54,191 nt of DNA from an uncultured Pirellula sp. (GTDB lineage: Bacteria > Planctomycetota > Planctomycetia > Pirellulales > Pirellulaceae), in contig CAIOHR010000356.1 of the NCBI GenBank assembly GCA_903858115.1, forward strand, positions 1-54,191, in the 5' to 3' direction. Below, one piece after another: positions 33,899 to 42,257 of the stretch (positions are counted from its first letter, which is position 1; each line of letters starts with the position of its first letter). The notes beneath the pieces are model-generated. The model ran no database searches and had not been told where the DNA came from. It worked only from the letters and a program-made list of their open reading frames with translations. The position numbers were made by a program, and so were the translations under genes.

Positions 33899-34735
33899 TC
33901 AGTGCGTCATCGCATAGGTCAGAATGTTGATCGCCAGTGCGTAAGCCTTTACCGAGAATCGATTGAAGAATTCTTCGTCCTCCCCTTCTCGTTCCCAGCC
34001 ATCGGCGATGTCGGTATTGTGCGTGGCGACTGCGACGAGCCGGCCATTCTCGTCGCATAATCCACGAAAGTGAACTTGCATCATATCGGCAGCTCCGCCG
34101 TTCGGCTGCCGATGGAATTGCCATGGGTCGTACGTCGCACCACCCCGTCGATAGAATTGAATAGCGGTCACCTGCGGACATTCGGTAAGTGGATAGACCG
34201 TGGACAGGATGGGATGACTCGAGGGAATATCAAACCACTTCCATCGAGGTGCCACCAACTGCATGTTAGCCTCCCAATTGTCCCACTCCGCTTGGCCCCA
34301 AAAATCATCTACCCAAAGGAAGCCGCCGTTGTCCAAGTAGCTCTTTAACGCGCGTTGCTCGTCGGAATCCAGTACTTGCCAACCCGGATCGCTCATGAAG
34401 ACAAATGGAAAATCCTTGAGACGCGAGTCGGTCAATCGCAGCAACAAGGTTCCTTGATTCGTTTCGATGGTTGTCAACTGTTGCAATCGCCAAGTCAGAT
34501 TCTTGGCTGCAACTGGATGATCTGTAGCCCAACGCGGAATCCAGCCCGAGTCTCCCCGGTAGAATGCTTCGCCAGGGCCGCCCGAACTGTCATACATGAT
34601 TCGAACGAAGGTGAATCGATCAGGGCTGAAACTCGATTGGTCTAAATCAGACTCTTGCGATGCGCTCCGAGCCGTGGTCGCGATTAAAACGAATCCGGAC
34701 ACGATTACCCATCGTCGCCAGGACCCGTGATTCAT
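33899..34735 (-). CDS. Secreted DUF4159 protein
   Basis: The start at 34735 (MNHGSWRRWVIVSGFVLIAT) gives a signal peptide; the frame extends 22 codons further without purpose. The mature part has the DUF4159 pattern: FTFVRIMYDSSGG at the start, LRLTDSRLKDFPFVFMSDPG, LKSYLDNGGFLWVDDFWG and HPILSTVYPL. The fold resembles a glutamine-amidotransferase-like or ThuA-like Rossmann domain, but no catalytic Cys is apparent. In planctomycetes and Bacteroidetes this domain often sits beside MoxR/VWA or transport genes. Here it follows the membrane protein of the GntR-ABC cluster by 86 bases on the same strand. Function unknown. Confidence 0.8.
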   Translation of the reverse strand: MNHGSWRRWVIVSGFVLIATTARSASQESDLDQSSFSPDRFTFVRIMYDSSGGPGEAFYRGDSGWIPRWATDHPVAAKNLTWRLQQLTTIETNQGTLLLRLTDSRLKDFPFVFMSDPGWQVLDSDEQRALKSYLDNGGFLWVDDFWGQAEWDNWEANMQLVAPRWKWFDIPSSHPILSTVYPLTECPQVTAIQFYRRGGATYDPWQFHRQPNGGAADMMQVHFRGLCDENGRLVAVATHNTDIADGWEREGEDEEFFNRFSVKAYALAINILTYAMTH

Positions 34736-34821
34736 GTTGCCGTACTCCAGAGAAATCGCCAAAGCCACCATTCGATCGTGCCAGACGCAATCCGCGAGCA
34801 ATGGCAGCGAGAGTCATGGAC

Positions 34822-36435
34822 TCACCGATGGCGATTGAAGGCGATAGCGACAGGCATCACGATTATGGGCAGAATCGCGACAGTTGCTAGTAGCACTAAC
34901 CAACTTAATATCCAATTCGTCAACTCCATCGGAGCGCTTAGACAACTCAGCACAAGCAACGCAATCCAACCGGCGACCGCAGCCGCAACCGTTCTGGCAC
35001 TCAATTGACCATTTCGAAGTCCGATCGCTAGCGCTGCTAAAACGACCAGGACGGAAGCGATCGACACGGAAAGGATGCACCATGCTTGCGTGGATGGAAT
35101 TGCCACCAAAACAATAACACCAACCAAAGCCGCTGTGACGGCGACAACCAGTGGAACTCGTCCAAACAAGCAAACCGTTGCTGAACAACCCATCGCAGCC
35201 CAGGGAATAAAGAACAGGCCGAGCCAATACCAACCCGCAAAACTAGATTGCCACAGTCCCGATACTAAATCGATCTTGACGATAGAAATGACCACAAAGG
35301 TAAACAGCGACAACGCAATCGCGATGATTGACCCCTTGGCCGCAGTGAGGAGGATCGCTCTGGAAAGTTGCTCATTGCTGATGGGTAGCGAAGATAGAAA
35401 CGATCCCATCCGAAGAACATGGAAATCGCGCAGCGATTCTTCCACCGTCTTTTTGCGTCGTACCGACGTCACCGCATCAGGATTCAACATCCCAAAACCG
35501 AGCCCGAGCGCTGCCGCGAAAAGTGTCATCCACCACAACGCCATGATTGGCTCGAGTCGCAATCGTGGGTCGGGCTTGAACTGTGCCATGCCTACATCAC
35601 CCTGTGTCAAACAGGCTATGCTCCCAATGATCAGCATGCCTGCCATGATGACAGGATAAGATCGTCCCTGAAGCTTCCAAAGGTACCAAACGTGTGCTCC
35701 TACACTTCCATCCAGTCTTGTCGTACTAGACTTATCGTTTGACCAAAAAGTCCAAAGGTATTTTTGGAAAGCGATAATCTGTTGGGCGATTGGATCGACT
35801 TTATCTTCGCCATGCCGATCGAGAGCAATCGCTTTGACCAACGTGATGGAGGAGATGATCGTCAGTCCAACCATGATCAGTACCTCTATCGACGTTGGCT
35901 GCTCCCACAGGATCGGATTCTTCGACGTCGCGGCGTAACGCGTCACAAAGCCGATCGCCAAGAGAATCACCAATACTAGGACCATAAGAATCGAAAAGAC
36001 AGTTTTATAAACGATCCTGGCGAAAGGCTGGAGCACAGCGAATGCCATCGTGAAATAGAGTGCAGGACCGAGTACTGGCCAACTGGCTTGGAACTGAACG
36101 TTGAACCAGAGGAGCGTGATGGCGACTCCAAAAAACATCAAGCTGATCCCGCTGAACATGCTCCAGCACGCGATGGTAGCGTTCGAAAGTGGATAACCAT
36201 ACAGTCGCTGGATAGGTCCTTGCGTTCCGATGACTCCAAAGAAAAAAATGAGAAAGTGGAACGTCATCAAGAAGGCGTGAATGCGGATCATCTCCGGTGA
36301 CTCCGGTGGTATCCCCAGTGATCGCAACGAAAAGAGAGACAGGAAGGGAAACAACGCAGCAGCAAAGAATCCGATCACCAACCAATACCAATGCCGCGAC
36401 ATTTCCCAAAGCAAAGCCTGACTAACGGGTTTCAT
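34822..36435 (-). CDS. Polytopic membrane protein, probable ABC exporter permease
   Basis: The start at 36435 (MKPVSQALLWEMSRHWYWLV) places a short cytoplasmic helix before the first membrane segment, as in ABC-2 permeases. There are twelve or more hydrophobic segments over 537 aa, in two halves separated by a soluble stretch around 215-265 (HGEDKVDPIAQQIIAF). No sequence motif identifies the family. Its position directly behind a YtrA-type GntR regulator and a single-domain ATPase argues that it is the permease of that exporter. The two halves may be two fused ABC-2 modules. A stem-loop at 36511-36559 separates it from the ATPase gene. Confidence 0.7.
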   Translation of the reverse strand: MKPVSQALLWEMSRHWYWLVIGFFAAALFPFLSLFSLRSLGIPPESPEMIRIHAFLMTFHFLIFFFGVIGTQGPIQRLYGYPLSNATIACWSMFSGISLMFFGVAITLLWFNVQFQASWPVLGPALYFTMAFAVLQPFARIVYKTVFSILMVLVLVILLAIGFVTRYAATSKNPILWEQPTSIEVLIMVGLTIISSITLVKAIALDRHGEDKVDPIAQQIIAFQKYLWTFWSNDKSSTTRLDGSVGAHVWYLWKLQGRSYPVIMAGMLIIGSIACLTQGDVGMAQFKPDPRLRLEPIMALWWMTLFAAALGLGFGMLNPDAVTSVRRKKTVEESLRDFHVLRMGSFLSSLPISNEQLSRAILLTAAKGSIIAIALSLFTFVVISIVKIDLVSGLWQSSFAGWYWLGLFFIPWAAMGCSATVCLFGRVPLVVAVTAALVGVIVLVAIPSTQAWCILSVSIASVLVVLAALAIGLRNGQLSARTVAAAVAGWIALLVLSCLSAPMELTNWILSWLVLLATVAILPIIVMPVAIAFNRHR

Positions 36436-36510
36436 AGATCTGTTCCGCATTAAATTGAAGATAAACAGTAGGGAAATGATAGTTCCCTCGCGCTTGTTGC
36501 TTTAATCCCA

Positions 36511-36559
36511 ACCCGAAGCGTGAGCAAGGGATTGAATGCCCCTCGCTCACGCGTCGGGT
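36511..36559. repeat. Inverted repeat of a dispersed GC-rich element
   Basis: The arms are 36511-36530 and 36540-36559, complementary at 18 of 20 positions around a nine-base loop. The core GAAGCGTGAGC/GCTCACGCGTC recurs once at 47994-48014. It sits between the ATPase stop (36570) and the permease start (36435), so it could stabilise or attenuate the message. The same core is familiar to me as a widely scattered planctomycete repeat. Confidence 0.8.
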
Positions 36560-36569
36560 GATGACAAAT

Positions 36570-37502
36570 CTACTGTCGAATCGTCGCAACGAAAATCTCA
36601 TCCAACGACAACGTAGATTCATCAACAACCTGGGCACCCATCGACTCGGCAGCTCCACGCACTTGCCCCATGTCACCATCGACAATAGTACAGATGTATG
36701 TCCATTCCGAACCTGCTCCTTGGGTGTTCCTACCGCACAATAGTTTCGGTGGATCGACCACGGGTGTTTCGAAACGCAGCGTCACGCGACGATACGAATC
36801 TTTGAGATCGTCCATGCTGTTGGCTAAAACGACTCGCCCCTCGTGGATTATCGCGATATGGTCCGCGACCCGCTCCACTTCATCGAGCAAGTGTGAAGAA
36901 AACAGTACCGTTCGGCCATCCTCGGCGATCGTGCGAATGATCGCCCCCAAAATATCGCGGCGCACCACAGGATCCAAGCCAGACGAAGGCTCATCGAGTA
37001 CCAATAGCTCAGGGCGATGCGCCAGTGCCACCAACAATCCTGCCCGTGCTCGCTGGCCTCGAGAAAGAGTGCGAACCTTCGCATTCGGATCAAGCTCGAA
37101 CATCTCTCGCAGTTCTTCCGCGAAGCGCTCGTCCCATGTTGGATAGAAGGCTTGGGTATAACGAATCAGTTCGGAGACTCGCATCCAGCTCGGCAGATCC
37201 CGTTCTTCCGAAAGGTATCCCATCCGACTCAATACGCCGACGGGTTGGGCAATCGGGTCCATTCCAAACACCTTGACACTCCCAGACTGAGCCTTCAACA
37301 TGCCCATCACATGTTTCAGGAGCGTAGTTTTTCCAGCTCCATTACCACCGATCAAACCGAAGACACCACCGCGCGAGACGGTCAAGGAGACGTTATCCAA
37401 CGCCAGTTTCTTCCCAAAACGACGCGAGACATTCTTGATTTCAATGACGGACGAAACACGGTCGCTCGTCGCAGCAGATGTCGAGTATGTTGTATCAATC
37501 AT
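36570..37502 (-). CDS. ABC transporter ATP-binding protein (YtrB/CcmA type)
   Basis: Single-domain ATPase, presumably paired with the membrane protein downstream. VIEIKNVSRRFGKKLALDNV opens the domain. Walker A is GGNGAGKTT, the signature LSRGQRARAGLLVALAH (LSRGQ in place of LSGGQ, common in this subgroup), Walker B LLVLDEPSSGLDP, and FSSHLLDEVERVADHI is the H-loop region. About 70 residues of strand-rich extension follow (VTLRFETPVV). The ATG at 37502 lies inside the end of the GntR gene, overlapping by eight bases, so translation is coupled. It probably exports a drug, lipid or peptide; the substrate cannot be told. Confidence 0.93.
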   Translation of the reverse strand: MIDTTYSTSAATSDRVSSVIEIKNVSRRFGKKLALDNVSLTVSRGGVFGLIGGNGAGKTTLLKHVMGMLKAQSGSVKVFGMDPIAQPVGVLSRMGYLSEERDLPSWMRVSELIRYTQAFYPTWDERFAEELREMFELDPNAKVRTLSRGQRARAGLLVALAHRPELLVLDEPSSGLDPVVRRDILGAIIRTIAEDGRTVLFSSHLLDEVERVADHIAIIHEGRVVLANSMDDLKDSYRRVTLRFETPVVDPPKLLCGRNTQGAGSEWTYICTIVDGDMGQVRGAAESMGAQVVDESTLSLDEIFVATIRQ

Positions 37503-37902
37503 GGAGTTGTTCCTTTGCTCTCGAAGTTTGGAGCGCTTCGCTCCGTTGATGGATCAGTTTGATAAGGTCCTCTAAAGCGAAATCCATTTGGTCCGATTCG
37601 GCTAACAGTTGGTCAATTCGGCTCGACAAGATTTTTGTCCGTTCTCGACGTGCCAATCGTGAACCTTCGGCAGAAATGTACGTGCCCGCCGTACGGCGTT
37701 TCTCAACAACACCAGCCATCTCTAGTTCGCGATAGGCCCTGGCGATCGTATTTGGATTCACGACCAGCCTTTCGGCGAGTACCCGAATCGGTGGCAACTC
37801 ATCTCCGGAAGACAACCGACCTGCGGACACGAGGTATTTGATTTGATTCACCACCTGCAAATAAATCGGAACACCATCGTGCGTATTGATATGAATCTGC
37901 AC
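37495..37902 (-). CDS. GntR-family transcriptional regulator, YtrA subgroup
   Basis: The 135-aa repressor has an N-terminal winged helix (PIYLQVVNQIKYLVSAGRLS, then LPPIRVLAERLVVNPNTIAR and AYRELEMAGVVEKRRTAGTY) and only a short helical C-terminus. That combination is typical of the YtrA subgroup, which controls the ABC genes it is cotranscribed with. It heads the cluster 37902-34822. The perfect palindrome at 37931-37952 just upstream is the expected autoregulatory operator. No effector pocket is present, as in other YtrA proteins; cell-envelope stress or antibiotics are inducers known for relatives. Confidence 0.93.
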   Translation of the reverse strand: MQIHINTHDGVPIYLQVVNQIKYLVSAGRLSSGDELPPIRVLAERLVVNPNTIARAYRELEMAGVVEKRRTAGTYISAEGSRLARRERTKILSSRIDQLLAESDQMDFALEDLIKLIHQRSEALQTSRAKEQLHD

Positions 37903-37930
37903 GGCCCCTCCCTTCGAATTGCGGCGCCTT

Positions 37931-37952
37931 TTGTATTAATGCAATAATACAA
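37931..37952 (-). promoter_or_regulatory. Palindromic operator upstream of the GntR-ABC cluster
   Basis: Perfect eight-base arms TTGTATTA and TAATACAA are separated by six bases (ATGCAA). The centre is about 40 bases upstream of the GntR start, where a promoter would lie. AT-rich palindromes of this build are typical for GntR/YtrA regulators. Binding by the adjacent repressor is inferred. Confidence 0.75.
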
Positions 37953-38214
37953 GAATTAGGGCGAGATTCAAGCGAGTTTTTGAGATTTCTTCAAGATTGT
38001 TATGGTGTTGCCTCGCTGGCCGAGTTGGGGCCTTCATCCGCATTTGTTCTTCATGTACTCCGGAGCTAGCACCTACGTCGTGTCACGTAGTTGCTCCTGC
38101 CCAGGCAGCTGCAATAGGGGGGTTGCGCGTCCTGGCAGGTCTATTGCAAGCCACGTCGAAGTATACAATGACAACGAAGAGCTCCACTATTTCATTTTTA
38201 TTGAGCACGAACTC
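37953..38214. repeat. Repeat-containing intergenic region upstream of the ankyrin gene
   Basis: A perfect hairpin CTACGT-N6-ACGTAG lies at 38073-38090. It is followed by sequence (TGCTCCTGCCCAGGCAG, CTATTGCAAGCCACGTCG) that resembles, in rearranged order, the region 41020-41070 of the repeat array. The ankyrin frame stays open through it back to 38002, but this part does not look like protein and is treated as non-coding. Confidence 0.5.
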
Positions 38215-38898
38215 ATGAGCAGCCATCTGCTGAAACAAATCTTCGACGGACGTACCGATTTGGTTTTTGATTCACTTGTAGCCGGGATGGCCGCAACGCA
38301 TCAGGACGACAATGGCGTTAGCTTGATTCAATGGTGCTCCTACTACGGCGACGTCAGCGCGATCCGATTCTTACTTTTGAATGGCGAGTCGTTGCAATCA
38401 CTAGGCACCAATTTGGATCTCAACGGCGCTGCTTTTCACGGACATTGGCGATTATGCAAGTTCTTGATCGAGAATGGTGCCGACGTGAATCAAGCGTTAC
38501 CTGATACTGGCGAGACACCTCTGCATGCTGCCTTGTGTACTTCGAATCGAATGGCGCACGATCTGGTGATACGAGTCTTGCTGTCACACGGAGCGAATCC
38601 AAATTGCGTGACGAAGCCTTCTGCGGAAACGGGTGGCTTCATGCGAGATTGCCGTACGAAAGGGGAGACGCCACTGCACCGCGCTGCCGCTTTTGGCAAT
38701 GAAGAAACGATTCAGTTGCTACTAAACGCCGGTGCTATCATCGATGCCAAAGATAGGAATGGCGAAACTCCATTAAGCTGGGGAAGCTGGTACTTGCGCC
38801 CCGATTCCATTCTGCAGAAGCTCTGTTACGGAGAGTATCGAATACGATCGGATCGAAAAACCATGTCGGCCTATTTGCTCGGCGAGCCCCATGCATAG
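38215..38898 (+). CDS. Ankyrin-repeat protein
   Basis: The start at 38215 (MSSHLLKQIFDGRTDLVFDS) is preferred. The open frame reaches back to 38002 through repeat sequence. About five ankyrin repeats are visible: GVSLIQWCSYYGDVSAIRFL, GAAFHGHWRLCKFLIENGAD, TGETPLHAALCTSNRMAHDL, KGETPLHRAAAFGNEETIQL and NGETPLSWGSW. There is no signal or membrane segment, so it should be cytoplasmic. The length is 227 aa. Close relatives with the ending RPDSILQKLCYGEYRI are, to my memory, common in planctomycetes and Bacteroidetes. It probably mediates a protein contact; the partner is unknown. Confidence 0.9.
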   Translation: MSSHLLKQIFDGRTDLVFDSLVAGMAATHQDDNGVSLIQWCSYYGDVSAIRFLLLNGESLQSLGTNLDLNGAAFHGHWRLCKFLIENGADVNQALPDTGETPLHAALCTSNRMAHDLVIRVLLSHGANPNCVTKPSAETGGFMRDCRTKGETPLHRAAAFGNEETIQLLLNAGAIIDAKDRNGETPLSWGSWYLRPDSILQKLCYGEYRIRSDRKTMSAYLLGEPHA

Positions 38899-38989
38899 AC
38901 CATCATAGGCCACCAGAGTTCTACGTGTGCTGCTACAATCGTTCGTTCTGCCTTGTTGCCAGATTTATCAACCCCTGGAATGCGAAACA

Positions 38990-39880
38990 ATGTTCCGTAG
39001 ATTGACTTCGACTTTTTTGATTGCATGCGTTTGTATCCTTGTTCAGTTTACTCTATCGGCTGCGCAGGAGAAAGCGACCAAACCGATAGGCTCATATCGT
39101 TTGGAAAAGGATATTGCCTATCGCAGTGCCAACGATCCAAGTGCCAACAATCAAGTAGAAAGCAAGGAGTTGGTTTATCGGGCCGAGCGATGCAAGCTTG
39201 ATATCTATGTGCCAACGGACAAGAAAGACTTTTCTACGGTTGTCTGGTTTCATGGCGGTGGGTTGACCAAAGGAAACAAAGCGATCCCCGATGGGCTGAA
39301 GGAAAAGGGGATTGCGGTCATCGCTGCGAACTATCGCTTGAGCCCGCAATCAACTTCGCCAGCTTATATCGAAGACGCAGCGGCGGCGGTTGCGTGGGTT
39401 TTTCAAAACATCGAACGCTATGGCGGATCTCGCAAACGCATTTTTGTGAGTGGCCATTCGGCAGGTGGTTACTTAACGAGCATGATCGGGTTGGATAAGC
39501 AGTGGCTAGCTCATCATCAATTGGACGCCAACGACATTGCTGGATTGATTCCGTTCAGTGGTCAATCGATTACCCACTTTACCATTCGCAAAGAGCGGGG
39601 GATCGATGAAAAGCAGCCGATCATAGACAACATGGCACCGCTGTTTCACGTTCGCAAAGACGCCCCTCCGATCCTGTTCATTTCCGGTGACCGCGAAAAA
39701 GAGATGGTAGGTCGTTACGAAGAGACAGCGTATATGTGGCGTATGCTCAAAGAGGTCGGACATAGCGATGTGGAACTCTTGGAACTTCAAGGCTACGATC
39801 ATGGAGGCATGGCCGAACCTGGATTCCCTTTGCTGCTTCAGTTCGTCAAGAGACGGTCCCAGTCAGTCGAGGCGAAATGA
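38990..39880 (+). CDS. Secreted alpha/beta hydrolase (esterase/carboxylesterase type)
   Basis: The start at 38990 gives the signal MFRRLTSTFLIACVCILVQF. WFHGGGLTKGNK is the oxyanion-hole HGGG motif, and FVSGHSAGGYLTSMIGL holds the nucleophile in G-H-S-A-G. The catalytic Asp is probably in ILFISGDREKEM, and the His in LQGYDHGGM. The length of 296 aa matches hormone-sensitive-lipase-like esterases. It probably removes acyl groups from sugars or lipids outside the cytoplasm. Its 3' end overlaps the convergent GNAT gene by 18 bases. Confidence 0.9.
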   Translation: MFRRLTSTFLIACVCILVQFTLSAAQEKATKPIGSYRLEKDIAYRSANDPSANNQVESKELVYRAERCKLDIYVPTDKKDFSTVVWFHGGGLTKGNKAIPDGLKEKGIAVIAANYRLSPQSTSPAYIEDAAAAVAWVFQNIERYGGSRKRIFVSGHSAGGYLTSMIGLDKQWLAHHQLDANDIAGLIPFSGQSITHFTIRKERGIDEKQPIIDNMAPLFHVRKDAPPILFISGDREKEMVGRYEETAYMWRMLKEVGHSDVELLELQGYDHGGMAEPGFPLLLQFVKRRSQSVEAK

Positions 39881-40357
39881 GGCTTCTTCACACGCCGGAA
39901 AGCGATCGGTGGCTGGAGCAAAGCGGACGGATACAAGCTGAAATCCACTTTTCTCCAAGATTCGCATCGAAGCGCCATTGCTTGTAGCGGCAGTCGCGTG
40001 AATCGGCCGAACGGTGCATTCCGACAATATCAACTTGACAGCGCGTGTTGCGATTCCTTTCCCCCAGTGTTTTCGGTCGATCCAATAACCGAGGCTCATT
40101 TTTCCGTCGATCAGAAAGCAAGATATGCAGCCCACGAACGCTTCGTCCAACAAAATCGCACGAGGTGTGATGTTGTCTTGTTGAAGGGATCGATACCAAT
40201 GTTCATAGAAGGCTTCTAGGGTCCGTGGAATCGTCACAGCCATAGCATTGGATTCCGGATCCACATGCATTTCAAACAGAGCATCGAGATCACCCACCTC
40301 TATCGGCCGTATTCGGACGACTTCTTCTTTCGCGACTGGTGTGACTTCGGAGTTCAT
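39863..40357 (-). CDS. GNAT-family N-acetyltransferase (RimJ/RimL-like)
   Basis: Transfers acetyl from acetyl-CoA to an amino group. VRIRPIEVGDLDALFEMHVD opens the domain, LGYWIDRKHWGKGIATRAVK is the acetyl-CoA-binding segment (W-G-K-G-I-A, motif A), and ATSNGASMRILEKSGFQLV is motif B. The product has 164 aa. The acceptor may be a protein N-terminus or a small amine. It converges on and overlaps the esterase gene. The ATG at 40357 is the first in frame. Confidence 0.9.
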   Translation of the reverse strand: MNSEVTPVAKEEVVRIRPIEVGDLDALFEMHVDPESNAMAVTIPRTLEAFYEHWYRSLQQDNITPRAILLDEAFVGCISCFLIDGKMSLGYWIDRKHWGKGIATRAVKLILSECTVRPIHATAATSNGASMRILEKSGFQLVSVRFAPATDRFPACEEASFRLD

Positions 40358-40790
40358 GTTTAGCGTATTCGACTATGCGATAGGAATGGGAACGAACACA
40401 TGAGTAAAAGTTCTCACGCATCACCGCTTGCTCGTGTTCAGCCATCGGCGGTGCGCGTGCTCTTGATCGAAACTCCTAAGAGGTCCGATCACTATCATAA
40501 GCTTGCTGGCAACTCCCCATTGCTCGGAAATTGACATGCGATACGTGAGCAGTCCTAGCTTAGCGCTGTTTTAGCATCGAAACGCAATCGTGACAACAAA
40601 CTTCAGTGCCCCATTGACGCTCGTTGGTCCACCAATTGATTTTTCTTTTTGCTCAAGCAAAAAGTGGGTAGCTGTCGTTCAAAAGGGGCGGATGGCTCTC
40701 CGATCTTGATTTTGAAGAGTCGTCCTTTCGAGCAGCAAATGCTGACTGCCTATCGAATCGATGAGTAGTCGGGTAACCAAGAAGCAACGG
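40358..40790. other. Gene-free stretch before the hairpin array
   Basis: No gene is supported in these 433 bases. A hairpin CTTTTTGC-TCAA-GCAAAAAG lies at 40645-40664 but lacks a following T-run. The stretch separates the GNAT gene from the repeat array at 40795-41107; it may be decayed sequence. Confidence 0.4.
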
Positions 40791-40794
40791 GCTA

Positions 40795-41107
40795 CCGCGC
40801 AGCTCGCCTGCGTGGAGCCGTAGCCGCAACCAGATCGCGACCGTCGATTTTCAGACGCCACCATTCGCAGCTTGCCTGCGTGGAGCGGTGGTCAGGATGC
40901 GCTATCTGACCACCATCCCACGCGGACGAGCCGCGTGGTGATGTCTTTCGCGTGCCATCGTTGCTGGTTACGGCTACAGTCCAACGTGGGCAAGCCACGT
41001 CGTAACTTTATTCACTTTGGCAAGCCATGTCGTAGCTCTTCCTGCCCTGGGCGACTATTGCAGCCACTGGCTACCACGCAGCTTGCCTGCGTGGAGTGGT
41101 GGTCAGG
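40795..41107. repeat. Array of short REP-like hairpins
   Basis: At least five related palindromes lie in about 300 bases: 40795-40815, 40863-40883 (imperfect), 40918-40938, 40984-41000 and 41074-41094. The common plan is CCACGCAG or CCACGCGG, a five-base loop (CTTGC, ACGAG or GCAAG), then the complementary arm ending CGTGG. A further degenerate copy (TGG-CAAG-CCA) is at 41018-41027. A different perfect stem, GGTGGTCAG with CTGACCACC, spans 40887-40914, and GTGGTCAG recurs at 41098-41105 beside the last copy. The last copy abuts the stop codon of the following minus-strand gene. This resembles REP/BIME clusters of other bacteria. Confidence 0.82.
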
Positions 41108-42113
41108 TGCTCTTGGTGGCGTTTGGTGTTTTGCTGGCAACACGATTCCATCCACTGATGAAGGAAATCAAAATCAATTCGCCAAGCAGATTGACTAACC
41201 GCAATAGGATGGCACCAGCCAAGGCAGTCGGCTGATCGACGAGCGGCGTCAAGAGCCATGTGATCACCAACTCGCGAACGACTGCTCCACTTGGTAGCAT
41301 CGAAAAGAACCCGGCAACGGCCCCCAAGCAAACGGCGGCTGTAATGGATAACCACGCATTCAGTGTCATCAACGATGGCTGATCGGTCAGAGCGAGCATC
41401 GCTAACCATCCCACGGTCCCTTGTAGGATCCAGCCCAATAGCATCCATGCTGTTGTGCGGGTCATAAACCACGCAGTAAAGGCTTTCGGAATTTCCGGTG
41501 GCATCCGACCAATTTTGCTTTTGGCGACAATAGTCAATCCGATGCGGAAAAAATGCGGGGTCAAGAAAAGCAATCCGATCGGAACACACGCGAGGGCCGT
41601 AACCTTGAGCCAGACCGGAACCTCAAGAAACACCAGTAACAATGCTCCCAAAACCGCTCCGGCGCATAGATTTGTTAATGTTTCGACGAAAACACTCACA
41701 ATCGCAGGCCGAAGCCCAACACCTAGCGGTTGAAGTCGACCGACTCGCATGATGATGACCATCGCCTTTCCGGGTACATACTTGCCCAAATGGCCAAGAA
41801 AATAGGCATCCAATGCGGGAAGACACGGCGCGGCTTGTCCAAACGATCGTAACGCCTGATACCAAGCGATCGCTGCAGGAAACATCGCTACGATAGAGAC
41901 AAAAAGAGCTACGACGAGCCAATGCCAGCGTTCCGCCAATACGGATAGAAACTCCTCTTTGCCTCGCAGTTCATCGATCGATCGTCTCACCGTTAAGTAA
42001 AGAAACGCCGCCACAATCAACACAATTGCGATTTTGATGAACCGTCGAAGCCATTTTTTCGTTGGTGACTCCTCCGCGTTTTTCTTTTTCGTTTCTCCTG
42101 CAGGAGTCGTCAT
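41103..42113 (-). CDS. LPG-synthase-like (UPF0104) integral membrane protein
   Basis: Member of the lysylphosphatidylglycerol synthase transmembrane family. After a Lys/Glu-rich cytoplasmic start (MTTPAGETKKKNAEESPTKK) come eight or so membrane segments, with the family block LDAYFLGHLGKYVPGKAMVI and, near the end, AGFFSMLPSGAVVRELVITW. There is no soluble aminoacyl-transfer domain, so it is a flippase-like or glycolipid-related membrane component, not a full MprF. The length is 336 aa. The stop codon (41103-41105) lies within the GTGGTCAG flank of the repeat array, so the end of the gene is formed by repeat DNA. It is divergent from the AI-2E-family gene. Confidence 0.85.
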   Translation of the reverse strand: MTTPAGETKKKNAEESPTKKWLRRFIKIAIVLIVAAFLYLTVRRSIDELRGKEEFLSVLAERWHWLVVALFVSIVAMFPAAIAWYQALRSFGQAAPCLPALDAYFLGHLGKYVPGKAMVIIMRVGRLQPLGVGLRPAIVSVFVETLTNLCAGAVLGALLLVFLEVPVWLKVTALACVPIGLLFLTPHFFRIGLTIVAKSKIGRMPPEIPKAFTAWFMTRTTAWMLLGWILQGTVGWLAMLALTDQPSLMTLNAWLSITAAVCLGAVAGFFSMLPSGAVVRELVITWLLTPLVDQPTALAGAILLRLVNLLGELILISFISGWNRVASKTPNATKST

Positions 42114-42257
42114 CGAAGATCTTATTTCTTGGGAAGAGGAAAACAGGACGAGCTTTTTGTCGAACGGATGCGGCTGGCGTAGAGCCGACCCGCGTAATGC
42201 GATAAAATTGTCATCGTTAGTACTGGGATTCGACTCACACGGATAGTTTGTAGATTC

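Noticed and set aside
38002..38214. N-terminal extension of the ankyrin protein
   Set aside because: The stretch is repeat-derived, Cys/Ser/Gly-rich and unlike protein; the Met at 38215 begins the conserved ankyrin sequence.
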